Origin: Aromatoleum evansii
GTDB lineage: Bacteria; Pseudomonadota; Gammaproteobacteria; Burkholderiales; Rhodocyclaceae
NCBI RefSeq assembly: GCF_012910805.1
Contig: NZ_WTVK01000005.1
Coordinates: 1-64,000 of the forward strand
Direction of reading: 5' to 3'
DNA length: 64,000 bases
The notes beneath the pieces were generated by a model. It searched no databases. It saw nothing but the letters and a program-made list of their open reading frames with translations, and was not told where the DNA came from. The position numbers were made by a program, and so were the translations under genes. This document shows, one piece after another, positions 52,120-61,225 of this stretch (its first letter is position 1; each line of letters begins with the position of its first letter).

Positions 52120-53912
52120 TGGAACTTGAGGAATTTCTTCAACAGACCCAGGCAGAGGTTCGCGCCGAGATCGGCGAGCGGCTCAATTCGGCTGGCACGG
52201 CATATCCCTATCCTGAGTCGGTGTTTGCCGAGGTCGTCATGCAGCACATGTCCGAGATCGGCATGACCTTCGAACCCAACATCTGCCACTACTCGGCCAA
52301 GGTGGGCAACGCAAACGTGCGCCTCAGCGGCTTTGCGATCTCCGACGAGTCCGACCAGCTGGACCTCTTCGTGAGTCTCTATTCCGGTTCCGACACTATT
52401 GAATCCATCACCGACACGGAGACGAAAACCGCGGCAGACCAGTGTCTCCGCTTCCTGTCGACCTGCGCGGAAGGCAAGCTCTCCAGAACCATGGACGAGT
52501 CGAACGACGCCTACCTGCTTGCCCTGAACATCGAAGGGGCATACGCCACACTCGACCAGATCCGGATCTACGTTCTGACGGACCGCAAGGCAAAGGCAAA
52601 ATACTTCAAGGCGCGCGAGGTCGGCGGGAAGACCATCAAGCTCGAGGTGATGGACATCGAGCGGCTTCACCGGCACTGGTCCGAGGGAAAACCCCGCGAC
52701 GAGCTCGTCGTCAACTTCGAGGAAGTTTCGGGAACCGCACTGCCCTGCGTCTATGTTCCCTCGGAAATGAGCGACTACGACTATGCCCTCACCGTCATAC
52801 CCGGCGAGGCCCTGCGATTCATCTATGAGAAGTACGGTGCACGACTGCTCGAAGCAAACGTCCGGTCATTCCTCAGTGCAGCCGGCAAGGTCAATCGCGG
52901 CATCCGGGATACCCTGAAGAACGACCCCGAACGGTTCATGGCCTACAACAACGGAATCGTGGTCGTCGCCGACGAGGCCCATTTCGGCACGACGGCAGAC
53001 GGCGGGCCCGGTCTGCTCTGGCTGAAGGGGATGCAGATCGTGAATGGCGGCCAGACGACGGCGTCGATCTATTTCTCGAAGAAGAAGTCTCCCGAAATCG
53101 ACCTGAGAGGAGTCCGGGTGCCGGCAAAGGTCATCATTCTCCGCTCGACCGATGCCGCCGCCGAGGAAGCACTGATCTCCGACATCTCCCGTTATGCAAA
53201 CAGCCAGAACTCGGTGCGTCAGTCGGATCTGTCGGCAAACAAGCCATTCCACATCGAAATCGAAAAGCTTTCACAGACCACCTACTGTCCGGACGGCGTC
53301 GGGCGGTGGTTCTACGAGCGCGCTGCAGGAAGCTACAACACGATGCTTGCCCGCGAGGGCAACACACCCGCGCGGCTGAAGCACATCAAGACAAACGTCA
53401 CCCCGCCTGCACGAAAGATCACCAAGACGGATCTCGCAAAATACCTGAACGCTTGGGACTGCCGTCCGGATCTCGTCAGCCTCGGCTCGCAAAAGAACTT
53501 CGAACGCTTCATGGACAGCATTCGCGATCAAGAGGACCAGCCCCCGCGGCCCCTGCCCGACGTTCGCGAGTACAAGTCCATGATCGCAAAGGCCATCCTC
53601 TTCAAGCGTACCAGCGCACTCGTCCGCCCGATGTTTCCTGCCTTCCAGGGTAATGTCGCCGCATATCTCGTCTCGGTGCTGGCCGCCAAACTGGGCGACC
53701 GGATTGACCTGGATCGAATCTGGAACCAGCAGGACATCTCGAAGCAACTGCGTCAGCAACTTGCGACCTGGGCTGTCGAAGTCAACGACGCCCTGCACAG
53801 GAGCTCCGGCGGCCGGATGATTTCCGAATGGGCAAAGAAGCCCGAGTGCTGGGACAGGGTGCGCGTCGCAGCCTATTCGAAGCCGCAGTCGGATATTCCC
53901 GAAGTTCGATGA
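52119..53912 (+). CDS. AIPR family protein
   Basis: A 597-residue AIPR (abortive-infection phage-resistance) protein. The core signatures are VRSFLSAAGKVNRGIRDTL, ERFMAYNNGIVVVADEA, MQIVNGGQTTASIYF and SRYANSQNSVRQSDL. AIPR proteins were first linked to phage resistance in Lactococcus AbiR-type loci and accompany MORC/Z1 genes. Their biochemical role is unclear. It is coupled to the PD-(D/E)XK gene by a TAATG overlap, and vsr follows after 10 bp. Confidence 0.92.
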   Translation: MELEEFLQQTQAEVRAEIGERLNSAGTAYPYPESVFAEVVMQHMSEIGMTFEPNICHYSAKVGNANVRLSGFAISDESDQLDLFVSLYSGSDTIESITDTETKTAADQCLRFLSTCAEGKLSRTMDESNDAYLLALNIEGAYATLDQIRIYVLTDRKAKAKYFKAREVGGKTIKLEVMDIERLHRHWSEGKPRDELVVNFEEVSGTALPCVYVPSEMSDYDYALTVIPGEALRFIYEKYGARLLEANVRSFLSAAGKVNRGIRDTLKNDPERFMAYNNGIVVVADEAHFGTTADGGPGLLWLKGMQIVNGGQTTASIYFSKKKSPEIDLRGVRVPAKVIILRSTDAAAEEALISDISRYANSQNSVRQSDLSANKPFHIEIEKLSQTTYCPDGVGRWFYERAAGSYNTMLAREGNTPARLKHIKTNVTPPARKITKTDLAKYLNAWDCRPDLVSLGSQKNFERFMDSIRDQEDQPPRPLPDVREYKSMIAKAILFKRTSALVRPMFPAFQGNVAAYLVSVLAAKLGDRIDLDRIWNQQDISKQLRQQLATWAVEVNDALHRSSGGRMISEWAKKPECWDRVRVAAYSKPQSDIPEVR

Positions 53913-53922
53913 TGGCCGCACC

Positions 53923-54363
53923 GTGACAGACATCGTCCCGCCCGAAACCCGCAGTCGCATGATGGCCGGAATCCGGGGCAAGAACACCGCTCCGGAGCTC
54001 GCTGTCCGGCGGGCCCTGTTTGCTGCGGGCCTGCGCTTCCGACTCCACCGAAAAGACCTGCCAGGCAAACCCGATATCGTCTTGCCGGCGCGAAAGGTCG
54101 CAATCTTTGTGCACGGCTGCTTCTGGCACCAGCATGCCGGATGTCCCTATGCCAAGATGCCAACCTCGAATCGCGAATTCTGGGCCAAGAAGCTTCTAGC
54201 AAATGTCGAGCGTGATCAGAAAGCCGTGCACGAACTCCGAATGGCAGGCTGGCGCGTCCTCACTGTTTGGGAGTGCTCCATCCGCAACAAGGAGAGCGAG
54301 TCATCGCTGCGGGCTGCGCTCCGAGCATGGATCGATCGAGAGTCCGGGTACGGCGAGCTGTAA
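53923..54363 (+). CDS. vsr: Very short patch repair endonuclease Vsr
   Basis: A 146-residue Vsr starting GTG at 53923 (V/MTDIVPPETRSRMMAGI). The numbering matches E. coli Vsr well: catalytic D51 in PGKPDIVLP, H64 and W68-H69 in VHGCFWHQH, and zinc ligands C66, H71, C74 and C118. Vsr nicks T:G mismatches arising from deamination of 5-methylcytosine, so it goes with the cytosine-5 methyltransferase at 59103-60680. In MORC/Z1 loci a Vsr-fold enzyme may instead serve as a restriction nuclease. Last gene of the long operon. Confidence 0.95.
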   Translation: MTDIVPPETRSRMMAGIRGKNTAPELAVRRALFAAGLRFRLHRKDLPGKPDIVLPARKVAIFVHGCFWHQHAGCPYAKMPTSNREFWAKKLLANVERDQKAVHELRMAGWRVLTVWECSIRNKESESSLRAALRAWIDRESGYGEL

Positions 54364-54555
54364 AACAGGGAGGCCTGAACTCGCAGATCGAACATGACGC
54401 CCCCGAACATATGTGGGTCATGATTTCGCCCGATGCGGTCACGACCGACGCGAACGAGAGGCAGCTAACAGACGTACAGCTGACCTCAAGGCAATTTGGC
54501 TGCCAAGGTTGATACATCGTTAGTCTCCGTCGAGCTAAAATATCCAAAAATGCCT

Positions 54556-54584
54556 GTGACGTATCTGCATGCCATTTCTATAAT
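54556..54584 (+). promoter_or_regulatory. Promoter for the three-gene module
   Basis: A perfect -10 TATAAT (54579-54584) with a -35-like GTGACG (54556-54561) at 17 bases, in the 329-bp gap after vsr. AT content rises sharply here. A leader of about 100 bases precedes the ATG at 54693. It indicates that the following module is transcribed on its own. Confidence 0.6.
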
Positions 54585-54692
54585 AAATGTGTGGTCATAG
54601 GAGAATAACAAGAGTTGTGCATGAGAAAGGAATGATGCAGGCAGTCACAGGCCTCGCAGATTTGCCGCATACGAAATAGGGAGTTAAATAGC

Positions 54693-56306
54693 ATGACCGA
54701 AACCCAAACAACCGAACTCAAACACCGTTCTGAAACCATGAACGCGCTCGCCCATCGCATTGAGGAAGACGCAGAGCATCCCGAGGTTGTGGCTGATATC
54801 GTCGAAAAGGCATTGGAGATAGAAACGGCGGGTGAAAACCATCAAAAGGCGCGCAATACCGTTCTGTCCTTTGTCCACTCCTATAGCCACAAGTCTGAGG
54901 AGATGTCAGATACAGCTTGGCTGGATAGCGAGTTTTCCAATTATCCGGAGATATGGAAAGACGCTGATGAGCGCAAAAGCACCGCACAAACTATTGTTGC
55001 GCGGGTGCAGCGATTCGAGGAAGAAAAAAAGAAACTCGCCGAATACCGTGATCGGGGAATGTCGCGGGAAAATTATCTCAAATCCGCTATTGAGAGCGGC
55101 GCGAAGGCTCAGGGTGTGAACAATGTTGGAAGCTATGCTGCCGAAATCGACTACGCCCTCGATCAGGCGAACAAAGACAACATTGACCTGATGTATCGCA
55201 GGGACGGCGGAATCAACCAGTCACGGCATCTCGATGGCTTCATCGCCGAACAACACCACGTTGAGAGCTTCAATATGGAAGCCGCGGCACAGGGAAGCCC
55301 TTACCGCGCTGAAGTACTCAAGCCTGCTCCGGGTGAAACCTATGGCAAGAATTCTGTCGATATTGTTATCCGAGACGGCAACGGTAAGATTGTCAAGCGC
55401 TATCAGTCAAAATACGGCTCCGATGCGGAATCCACCAAAGAGCTCTTTGAAAAGGGCGACTATCGGGGTCAAAGAAAGCTGGTCCCAGAGGGGCATGGGA
55501 AAGCCATCAAGAACAGCACCGAGGTTATCGAACATGAAGACGTAAAATCAAAGCCTTTGTCTAAAGAGGAAGCAAAGGAGCGCCAGCGTAAAATTCAAGA
55601 AGAAGAGGAGGCAAAGCAGTATGAGTGGAACGACGTTAACAGCAAAGCTATTGCCAAGAACATCGGCCAGAAGGCTGGTGTCGCCGCGATGCTGGCAATT
55701 GGCTTCCAAGGCGCACGCATTCTTGGGCGACGTATCTGGAACGGCCTGACCGGACAGACTAACAGTAGCATTGAGGAAGACGCCGCAGAGTTTGCGGAAA
55801 GCGCGCTAAAGTCAGGTGCAAGTGCTGGATTCACTGTGTCCGTGACCGGCGGCATGGTCGTGGCCTGCAAAAGCGGCTGGCTTGGCGCGGTATTGAAGCG
55901 CACGCCTGCGGGTCAAATTGCTAATGCAGTATGCGTCGGGATCGAAAATGTCAAAGTGCTTGCTGACTTTGCATCTGGAAAAATCAGCGATGAGGAAGCC
56001 GTGGATCGCGCAGGGGACGCTACCTGCAGCTTGATTGGCTCCTTGGCACTTGGAGTTGAGGGAGCATCCTTGGGGGCTACTATTGGGTCCGTACTCGGGC
56101 CGCTCGGCACATTTATTGGTGGCATTGCCGGTGGTCTTGTGGGAGGAATTGCTGGCAGCACTATCGGCCGCGCCGTTTGGGAGGGCGGCAAGGCCATTGC
56201 TAAGACCGTGGCGAATCGCGTCAGATCCGCTGCATCCAGTCTATGGGAAGGAACAAAAAGCGTAGCCAGTCGTGTGGGTAATTTTATCGGTAGTATTTTC
56301 AGCTAG
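54693..56306 (+). CDS. Nuclease-like protein with C-terminal glycine-zipper membrane domain (module gene 1)
   Basis: A 537-residue protein, GGGAG ahead of the ATG. Residues 1-125 are helical and charged. Residues 180-268 look like a restriction-endonuclease-fold domain: E186 in FIAEQHHVESFN, D223 in KNSVDIVIRDGNG, and Q238-x-K240 in KRYQSKYG, fitting the E-D-QxK variant of PD-(D/E)XK, then YRGQRKLVPEGHG. Residues 285-310 form a Lys/Glu-rich coiled coil. Residues 320-500 are hydrophobic and small-residue-rich, ending in a glycine zipper (GTFIGGIAGGLVGGIAG, 472-488) that could insert into a membrane. Nuclease plus pore-like segment suggests a toxin or abortive-infection effector. The family is unknown to me. 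Module gene 2 starts 20 bp downstream. Confidence 0.65.
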   Translation: MTETQTTELKHRSETMNALAHRIEEDAEHPEVVADIVEKALEIETAGENHQKARNTVLSFVHSYSHKSEEMSDTAWLDSEFSNYPEIWKDADERKSTAQTIVARVQRFEEEKKKLAEYRDRGMSRENYLKSAIESGAKAQGVNNVGSYAAEIDYALDQANKDNIDLMYRRDGGINQSRHLDGFIAEQHHVESFNMEAAAQGSPYRAEVLKPAPGETYGKNSVDIVIRDGNGKIVKRYQSKYGSDAESTKELFEKGDYRGQRKLVPEGHGKAIKNSTEVIEHEDVKSKPLSKEEAKERQRKIQEEEEAKQYEWNDVNSKAIAKNIGQKAGVAAMLAIGFQGARILGRRIWNGLTGQTNSSIEEDAAEFAESALKSGASAGFTVSVTGGMVVACKSGWLGAVLKRTPAGQIANAVCVGIENVKVLADFASGKISDEEAVDRAGDATCSLIGSLALGVEGASLGATIGSVLGPLGTFIGGIAGGLVGGIAGSTIGRAVWEGGKAIAKTVANRVRSAASSLWEGTKSVASRVGNFIGSIFS

Positions 56307-56326
56307 TAAATGCGGGGGGCCATAGA

Positions 56327-57172
56327 ATGACCAAGGCTATAAAATTCAATCTGATTCTCGACGGCCATCCGGTTCGCAACCTTGACGAACTTCGAGATAA
56401 CTTCAATATAGAAGACATTCTTTCTTCCTACAGGAATGGCTTACTGAAACGCTGGCTTGAAACGCGCAGGCTGACCGAAGAGATTGCCGAACTCGAAAGA
56501 ATACCGGATGACGATATAGATGCGGCAAAGGCACTGTGCCGTATTTTTCATGGCGACGCCACCAATAAACAGATCGAAATTGCTGCCTACCCATTCGCGT
56601 TTCGGAGAAGAGAAGCAGAGCGATTGGAGCGCTATGAAAATCTAGAAATAAAGAGAAAAGAAATAATACTTGCGTACCACGGGAATTACACGAAGCTTCT
56701 TTCAAGCATTGAGGAGCGAAGCGGTGACTATCCCTTTATCAAATCCGCCGTAGCAGAGATTTTCTCGCGCTATTTTGAACTTTATATACTTGATGCGCGT
56801 GCATTCTACGAACGCTTTATCAAGTCGCACCCAATGGTCATTCTGGCAACTTTGGCGAATTCTGACATGCGTCCTCACATTGCCAAGGAACTTTCTCAAG
56901 TTAAGCAAGACATGTCCATTGCATGGCCAGATCCCACCCTACCGCACATCCAAGCCTTTGCAGGAGAAACAGAAGGCTATTGGAAAGACTTGAAACCCAG
57001 AGGGACCCGCTATCTCATAATTCAGATGAATGATAATAATCTCATACGCAATTGCGGAATACACGGTGAGGAACTGAAAGCGGATGATGTAAACGGCAAA
57101 TTCCCCATCCTCGACGGTATTGACTACAAGAGCAACAGCTCGGTTGATAAACTCATATACATGGAAGTTTGA
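56327..57172 (+). CDS. Unknown protein (module gene 2)
   Basis: A 281-residue protein. The N-terminus KFNLILDGHPVRNLDELRDN, then FNIEDILSSYRNGLLKRWLE, is a compact acidic/hydrophobic module that I associate, from memory only, with N-termini of uncharacterised bacterial signalling or conflict proteins. The middle is helical and rich in Arg/Glu (RRREAERLERYENLEIKRKE). The last 70 residues look beta-rich (TRYLIIQMNDNNLIRNCGIHG). It has no membrane helix and no nuclease or ATPase motif. It ends two bases before the ATPase start, so the two are coupled. It may be an adaptor or sensor between the effector and the ATPase. Confidence 0.65.
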   Translation: MTKAIKFNLILDGHPVRNLDELRDNFNIEDILSSYRNGLLKRWLETRRLTEEIAELERIPDDDIDAAKALCRIFHGDATNKQIEIAAYPFAFRRREAERLERYENLEIKRKEIILAYHGNYTKLLSSIEERSGDYPFIKSAVAEIFSRYFELYILDARAFYERFIKSHPMVILATLANSDMRPHIAKELSQVKQDMSIAWPDPTLPHIQAFAGETEGYWKDLKPRGTRYLIIQMNDNNLIRNCGIHGEELKADDVNGKFPILDGIDYKSNSSVDKLIYMEV

Positions 57173-57174
57173 CG

Positions 57175-58704
57175 ATGGGCAGGGAAGACAATCCGCAATT
57201 CGCTACAAAGCTAGCCGCATATGTTTCTGCTTTGCGCCCAATCATTTACATCAATCACTTTGATTCCCATGCAGTAGACTCACTGATAGCAAGCATCGCA
57301 GAAAAAGATACCAAAATTTATGAATACAACGAAGCCGGACACCACGTTGATTTTCGGCACAAAGTTTCAGCGGGCGCGCACCCCGGCAGCGACAACCTGA
57401 ACAGTTTCCTCTCCGCCTTTGACGACAACGAACCAAAAAATGCATTTCTGGTGTTAAAGGATGTGCATCGTCAGTTCCGCCCCGAAAGCGCCGATGCCAC
57501 CATTATTGCCCGGTTGAAGTCAATCGCTGATCGCACGATGTTCCGTGAGGGTGTCTATGTCACGGTCTTTCTGGTTTGCTCTGAACTAGTAATTCCGTCT
57601 GAGCTGGAAAAGATGGTAACGGTTTTCGACATCCCCCTGCCGGGATCCCGCGAAATCGAGAGCATCATCCGCGATTACGCCGATGGATTTCAAATCCCCA
57701 TCCCGCCGGAAGATATCAACGAGCTGTGCGTATCCTTCAAAGGATTGAGCGATTTCGAAATTCGGCAAATCCTAAACCTTGCTTATCAGCGTTCAGGACT
57801 AATCGCAGCAGCGGATAAGAAATTGATTCTGGAGGAGAAGGAACAGATCATCAAGAAAACTGGCATCCTCGAAATCCTGTCCTTCGACTCCACGCTCAGC
57901 GACGTTGGCGGCCTGGACAACCTCAAGAAGTATCTTCAGGACAAGTCTCATATCTTCACCCATTTGGGCGAGGCGCGCCGATTTGGCATTGATCTGCCTA
58001 AGGGTCTTCTCATCGTCGGCATGCCCGGTTGCGGCAAGAGCCTAACCGCCAAAGCCACAGCGAGTCAGTTCAACGTACCGCTATTGCGTCTGGACGTTGG
58101 CAAGCTGATGGGCAAATACGTTGGTGAGAGCGAAAATAATATGCGGCGCGCGATCAAGACCGCCGAAGCGGTCTCGCCCTGTGTGCTATGGATTGACGAA
58201 CTGGAAAAAGCTTTCTCGGGTCTCGGTGGATATGGCGGTGGTAGCGACGTGACCACACGGCTGTTCGGACAATTCTTAACTTGGCTTCAGGAAAAAGAAA
58301 GCTCAGTTTATGTCGTCGCCACCTCGAACGACATATCGGCTCTGCCGCCTGAATTCTTACGTAAGGGGCGCTTTGACGAACTCTTTATCGTCGATCTTCC
58401 CTCGCCCGAGGAAAGACGGCGTATTTTTGAGATACACTTGAAAAAGCGAGGAAAGCTTGGCGATCAAGTTGATGTACTCAAACTTCTCAAAGACACTGAG
58501 GGCTACAGCGGTGCGGACATCGAGTCGCTGGTAAAGGAAACAGTTGAGATCGCTTTTATTTCTGATGACAAAGCCGTAACCACGGAAAAACTGAAAGCGG
58601 TGATAAAAACCAGTAAATCTATTTCCGTTACGCTGAAGGACAAAATTGCGCAACTGAAGACGGTCTATGACAAATACGATTTTCAGAAGGCAAGTCGCGA
58701 CTGA
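57175..58704 (+). CDS. Ycf46-like AAA+ ATPase (module gene 3)
   Basis: About 509 residues from the ATG at 57175 (a TTG at 57169 is an alternative). An N-terminal degenerate P-loop-like domain (ALRPIIYINHFDSHAVDSLI, AFLVLKDVHRQF) and a helical bundle precede the classical AAA+ domain, as in Ycf46 proteins. Walker A LIVGMPGCGKSLTAKA is near residues 282-297, the pore loop is GKYVGESENN, Walker B is CVLWIDELEKAF, sensor 1 is VVATSND, and the arginine finger region is FLRKGRFDELF. All elements for ATP hydrolysis and substrate threading are present. As the only energy-using member of the module it would activate or restrain the nuclease/membrane protein. Confidence 0.88.
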   Translation: MGREDNPQFATKLAAYVSALRPIIYINHFDSHAVDSLIASIAEKDTKIYEYNEAGHHVDFRHKVSAGAHPGSDNLNSFLSAFDDNEPKNAFLVLKDVHRQFRPESADATIIARLKSIADRTMFREGVYVTVFLVCSELVIPSELEKMVTVFDIPLPGSREIESIIRDYADGFQIPIPPEDINELCVSFKGLSDFEIRQILNLAYQRSGLIAAADKKLILEEKEQIIKKTGILEILSFDSTLSDVGGLDNLKKYLQDKSHIFTHLGEARRFGIDLPKGLLIVGMPGCGKSLTAKATASQFNVPLLRLDVGKLMGKYVGESENNMRRAIKTAEAVSPCVLWIDELEKAFSGLGGYGGGSDVTTRLFGQFLTWLQEKESSVYVVATSNDISALPPEFLRKGRFDELFIVDLPSPEERRRIFEIHLKKRGKLGDQVDVLKLLKDTEGYSGADIESLVKETVEIAFISDDKAVTTEKLKAVIKTSKSISVTLKDKIAQLKTVYDKYDFQKASRD

Positions 58705-59102
58705 CCATCAATACTAATTGATCTCGCACGCAATCAGGTCGGTAGTTATGGGAATGAGGCTGCATGTTTACTTATGGGAGGCAGCCCGTACGAACCATCA
58801 GTCGTAATAGGTCGAGGACGGAAGTCGGCGGCAAGACCGCTTGGCTCTTAATCAAAGACCAGCGACCACGCGGACGGCTTCGTAGGATCGCTGCAAGGTG
58901 TGCGTGGAGATCACGCTGTAACTGCCAAATCGCTAAGCCGTGGCTAGAGCCCATTTCAACAGCTTCGCTCCTACCGTAGAGGTTCAGATGGATAGACTGG
59001 CTGTTCAGCAGCACCGGTATCGCCGGCGACAATGGGCAAATAGCTGAAGAAAAGGGAAGAGTGAGAATGCAGGAGCTGGCCGTATGATTGATCGAATAAA
59101 TG
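58705..59102. other. Intergenic region between convergent module and methyltransferase genes
   Basis: About 400 bp between two converging genes with no convincing frame. No reverse transcriptase, tRNA or strong T-tailed hairpin is seen. It probably contains the right boundary of the inserted module. GC content rises again towards 59100. Confidence 0.45.
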
Positions 59103-60680
59103 TTATAGCGCGTTATTGCACAAATCCTGTTTGATTTTTTCTGAACGAGGCCGTGCCTCTTCGACAAATCGTCCTACTACTTCCGCAATCTGGCGCGCGA
59201 GGTAGGGCGGGACTGCATTCCCGACCTGCGTGTACTGCTGAGTACGATTGCCCTCGAAGAAATAGTTATCGGGAAAGGTCTGAAGACGTGCCGCCTCACG
59301 TACCGTGAGGCTCCGACATTGGGACGGATCGGGATGGATGTAGTAGTGCCCGTCCTTTGCAATGTGCGATACGACGGTTGTCGACGGTAGCCGCGCGAGC
59401 TGCACGCGGAACCTGTCGGCGAACGGAGGATCCTCGTCATCAACATTGCCGTGCTTCGGAAGTAGAGCTTCCGGAAAGTGCGACAGCTTCGGCGCCATAC
59501 CGAACTCCGCCGCATAACATGACGCAAACAGATACCGATGCAGATCAGGACGCATGTGTGAGCGTGCCTCGTGGAGGGTTACACCGCCCAGTCGGCCGTC
59601 TTCATACCAACGCCTAAGTTCAGGCGGAAGGGTGCGTCCCGTTTGAACGAATCCCATTGTGTAAGGCGCGCCGTGTGAGCGATGCGCCTCGGCAATTCTC
59701 TTGGCCGAGCGCATGCGCTCCTCCACTCGGGTCCGGACTTCACCTCTCCACCCCTTGAGGCTCCGTGCAGCGGTCCGGAACACATCCAGCCACGATTCAA
59801 ACGAATCCGGCTCCCTGGAAAGACGACTTCGGAGCGGGGGCAGTCCCGCGATAGCCTCGCTCACCGAAACGGGTGGCACCGGCGCCCGCGCGAGCGTTTC
59901 ATGCGCCTGCCACGTCAAGTCCTTGCGGATTCCGAAGAGTATTACCCTATGGCGCATCTGCGGGACGCCATGCTCCTCCGCCCTGATCACGAAATCGCTT
60001 GGCGCAAGACTCCCCGCCGCACCGGGAACGACGAAAGATCGGATTTCATAGTCGCAGTCCCCACCGGGACTCGCCAGATCCTCCAATATGCGCTCGAAGA
60101 TCAGACCACCGCCATGCGTCGATGAAAGAATGCCCTTGACGTTCTCCATGACGAATATGGCGGGGCTGAATCTGCGGATGATGCGCAGATACTCCCGGTA
60201 GAGGAAATGACGCTTGTCCTCTTCGAACGCCTTTGGATCGGCCCCACGCATACGGGAGCGACCGACGAGCGAGTATGCCTGGCACGGAGGGCCGCCAATC
60301 AGCACCCATGGATCCACTCCACCAACGGCCCGTTGGATCCATTCGTCAATTTCCGCCGCAGGTGTCTCGCCAAGGATCGCATTCCTTGCTTCCTGCGCGG
60401 CGCGCTGCGCTTCGCGGGCCACAGCCGGGCTCGCGAGAAATTCATCCCGCGAGATCGAACCGCGAATGTAGTCGTAATAGGCGTCGGGAGCTCCCCCTTC
60501 GGGAAAGCCTCGGTAAAGGGCTCGCAAGGAAAGCGTGCGATGGGCAACCGGGTCCTTCTCGATCGAGACGCGAACATCGAATAGCCGTTCGCCACTGGCG
60601 TTCCTTACGGCCGAAAAGCCCTCGGCCAACCCTCCGGGGCCGGCAAACAGATCGATCACTGGGATGCTTACTTGCTTCAT
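59103..60680 (-). CDS. DNA (cytosine-5) methyltransferase
   Basis: About 525 residues from the ATG at 60680 (a GTG at 60710 is possible). All C5-methyltransferase motifs are visible: I IDLFAGPGGLAEGF, IV GGPPCQAYSLVGRSR with the catalytic Cys, VI FVMENVKGILSS, VIII PQMRHRVILFG (QxRxR), IX REAARLQTFPDNYFF, and X QYTQVGNAVPPYLA. The target-recognition region between VIII and IX is long (about 200 residues). Motif IV to VI spacing is larger than in Dcm, with an extra helical insert after motif I. It protects host DNA for the MORC/Z1/Vsr locus, although it is on the opposite strand and separated from vsr by the inserted module. Confidence 0.93.
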   Translation of the reverse strand: MKQVSIPVIDLFAGPGGLAEGFSAVRNASGERLFDVRVSIEKDPVAHRTLSLRALYRGFPEGGAPDAYYDYIRGSISRDEFLASPAVAREAQRAAQEARNAILGETPAAEIDEWIQRAVGGVDPWVLIGGPPCQAYSLVGRSRMRGADPKAFEEDKRHFLYREYLRIIRRFSPAIFVMENVKGILSSTHGGGLIFERILEDLASPGGDCDYEIRSFVVPGAAGSLAPSDFVIRAEEHGVPQMRHRVILFGIRKDLTWQAHETLARAPVPPVSVSEAIAGLPPLRSRLSREPDSFESWLDVFRTAARSLKGWRGEVRTRVEERMRSAKRIAEAHRSHGAPYTMGFVQTGRTLPPELRRWYEDGRLGGVTLHEARSHMRPDLHRYLFASCYAAEFGMAPKLSHFPEALLPKHGNVDDEDPPFADRFRVQLARLPSTTVVSHIAKDGHYYIHPDPSQCRSLTVREAARLQTFPDNYFFEGNRTQQYTQVGNAVPPYLARQIAEVVGRFVEEARPRSEKIKQDLCNNAL

Positions 60681-60828
60681 GAAAACCCTGATTTGTGCGG
60701 AAACGTGCACGTTCCCGATTTACCGGTGAAGAGTAGAGACAAAGCCCTCCGCGGCGTACTGTATCCGTCTGGAATTGCCTCATCACCGTGGGCCGATCCA
60801 TCCGCCCGCAAGGCGAGGCAGGCCGCAA

Positions 60829-61167
60829 TCATCTGATGGCCAGGCTCACGATCTCCGATGTTGGCAGTTCGACTTTGAATAAACCGCTGTCGGTTTCAAC
60901 GCTCACTTGAGCCATCCTGCCATGCTCTGGCTCACGAAAACTGGTGCGCATGACGCACAAATTCGTCCCCTCGATGCGCTCGACCTTCCCTCCGTGGTAC
61001 TTGATCACTTTGCAGGCCGTGTCGACCAGGATCAGCTGACCATCGACAGGCTGCATATCATACCAGGCGGCCAGCACGGCGACCGCTAGCGACCCCATGA
61101 ATGCAAGGGGGAAGAGTCGGTCATCCAAAGGCCGGTGTGGTTCGTTGTTCGACTGCTGTTCGGTCAT
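60829..61167 (-). CDS. Small single-pass membrane protein
   Basis: A 112-residue protein from the ATG at 61167 with GAGGAAATC before it. One membrane helix (LFPLAFMGSLAVAVLAAWY, about residues 19-37) is followed by a beta-rich outside or inside domain (DGQLILVDTACKVIKYHGGKVERIEG) ending in FKVELPTSEIVS. It is a paralogue of the next gene (compare ARGCRVMAHHGVTVQAIDEEG). No known family. It could be part of the mobile element carrying the integrase to the right. Confidence 0.65.
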   Translation of the reverse strand: MTEQQSNNEPHRPLDDRLFPLAFMGSLAVAVLAAWYDMQPVDGQLILVDTACKVIKYHGGKVERIEGTNLCVMRTSFREPEHGRMAQVSVETDSGLFKVELPTSEIVSLAIR

Positions 61168-61225
61168 GATTTCCTCGGATTTGGTTGTCTGTGACCTCTC
61201 GGCCCCTTGCGAAGCCGCCGGCCCC

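Noticed and set aside
58705-59102. Retron-like or intron-like RNA in the gap after the AAA+ gene
   Set aside because: No reverse transcriptase gene, no paired inverted repeats of msr/msd type and no conserved intron domain were recognisable.
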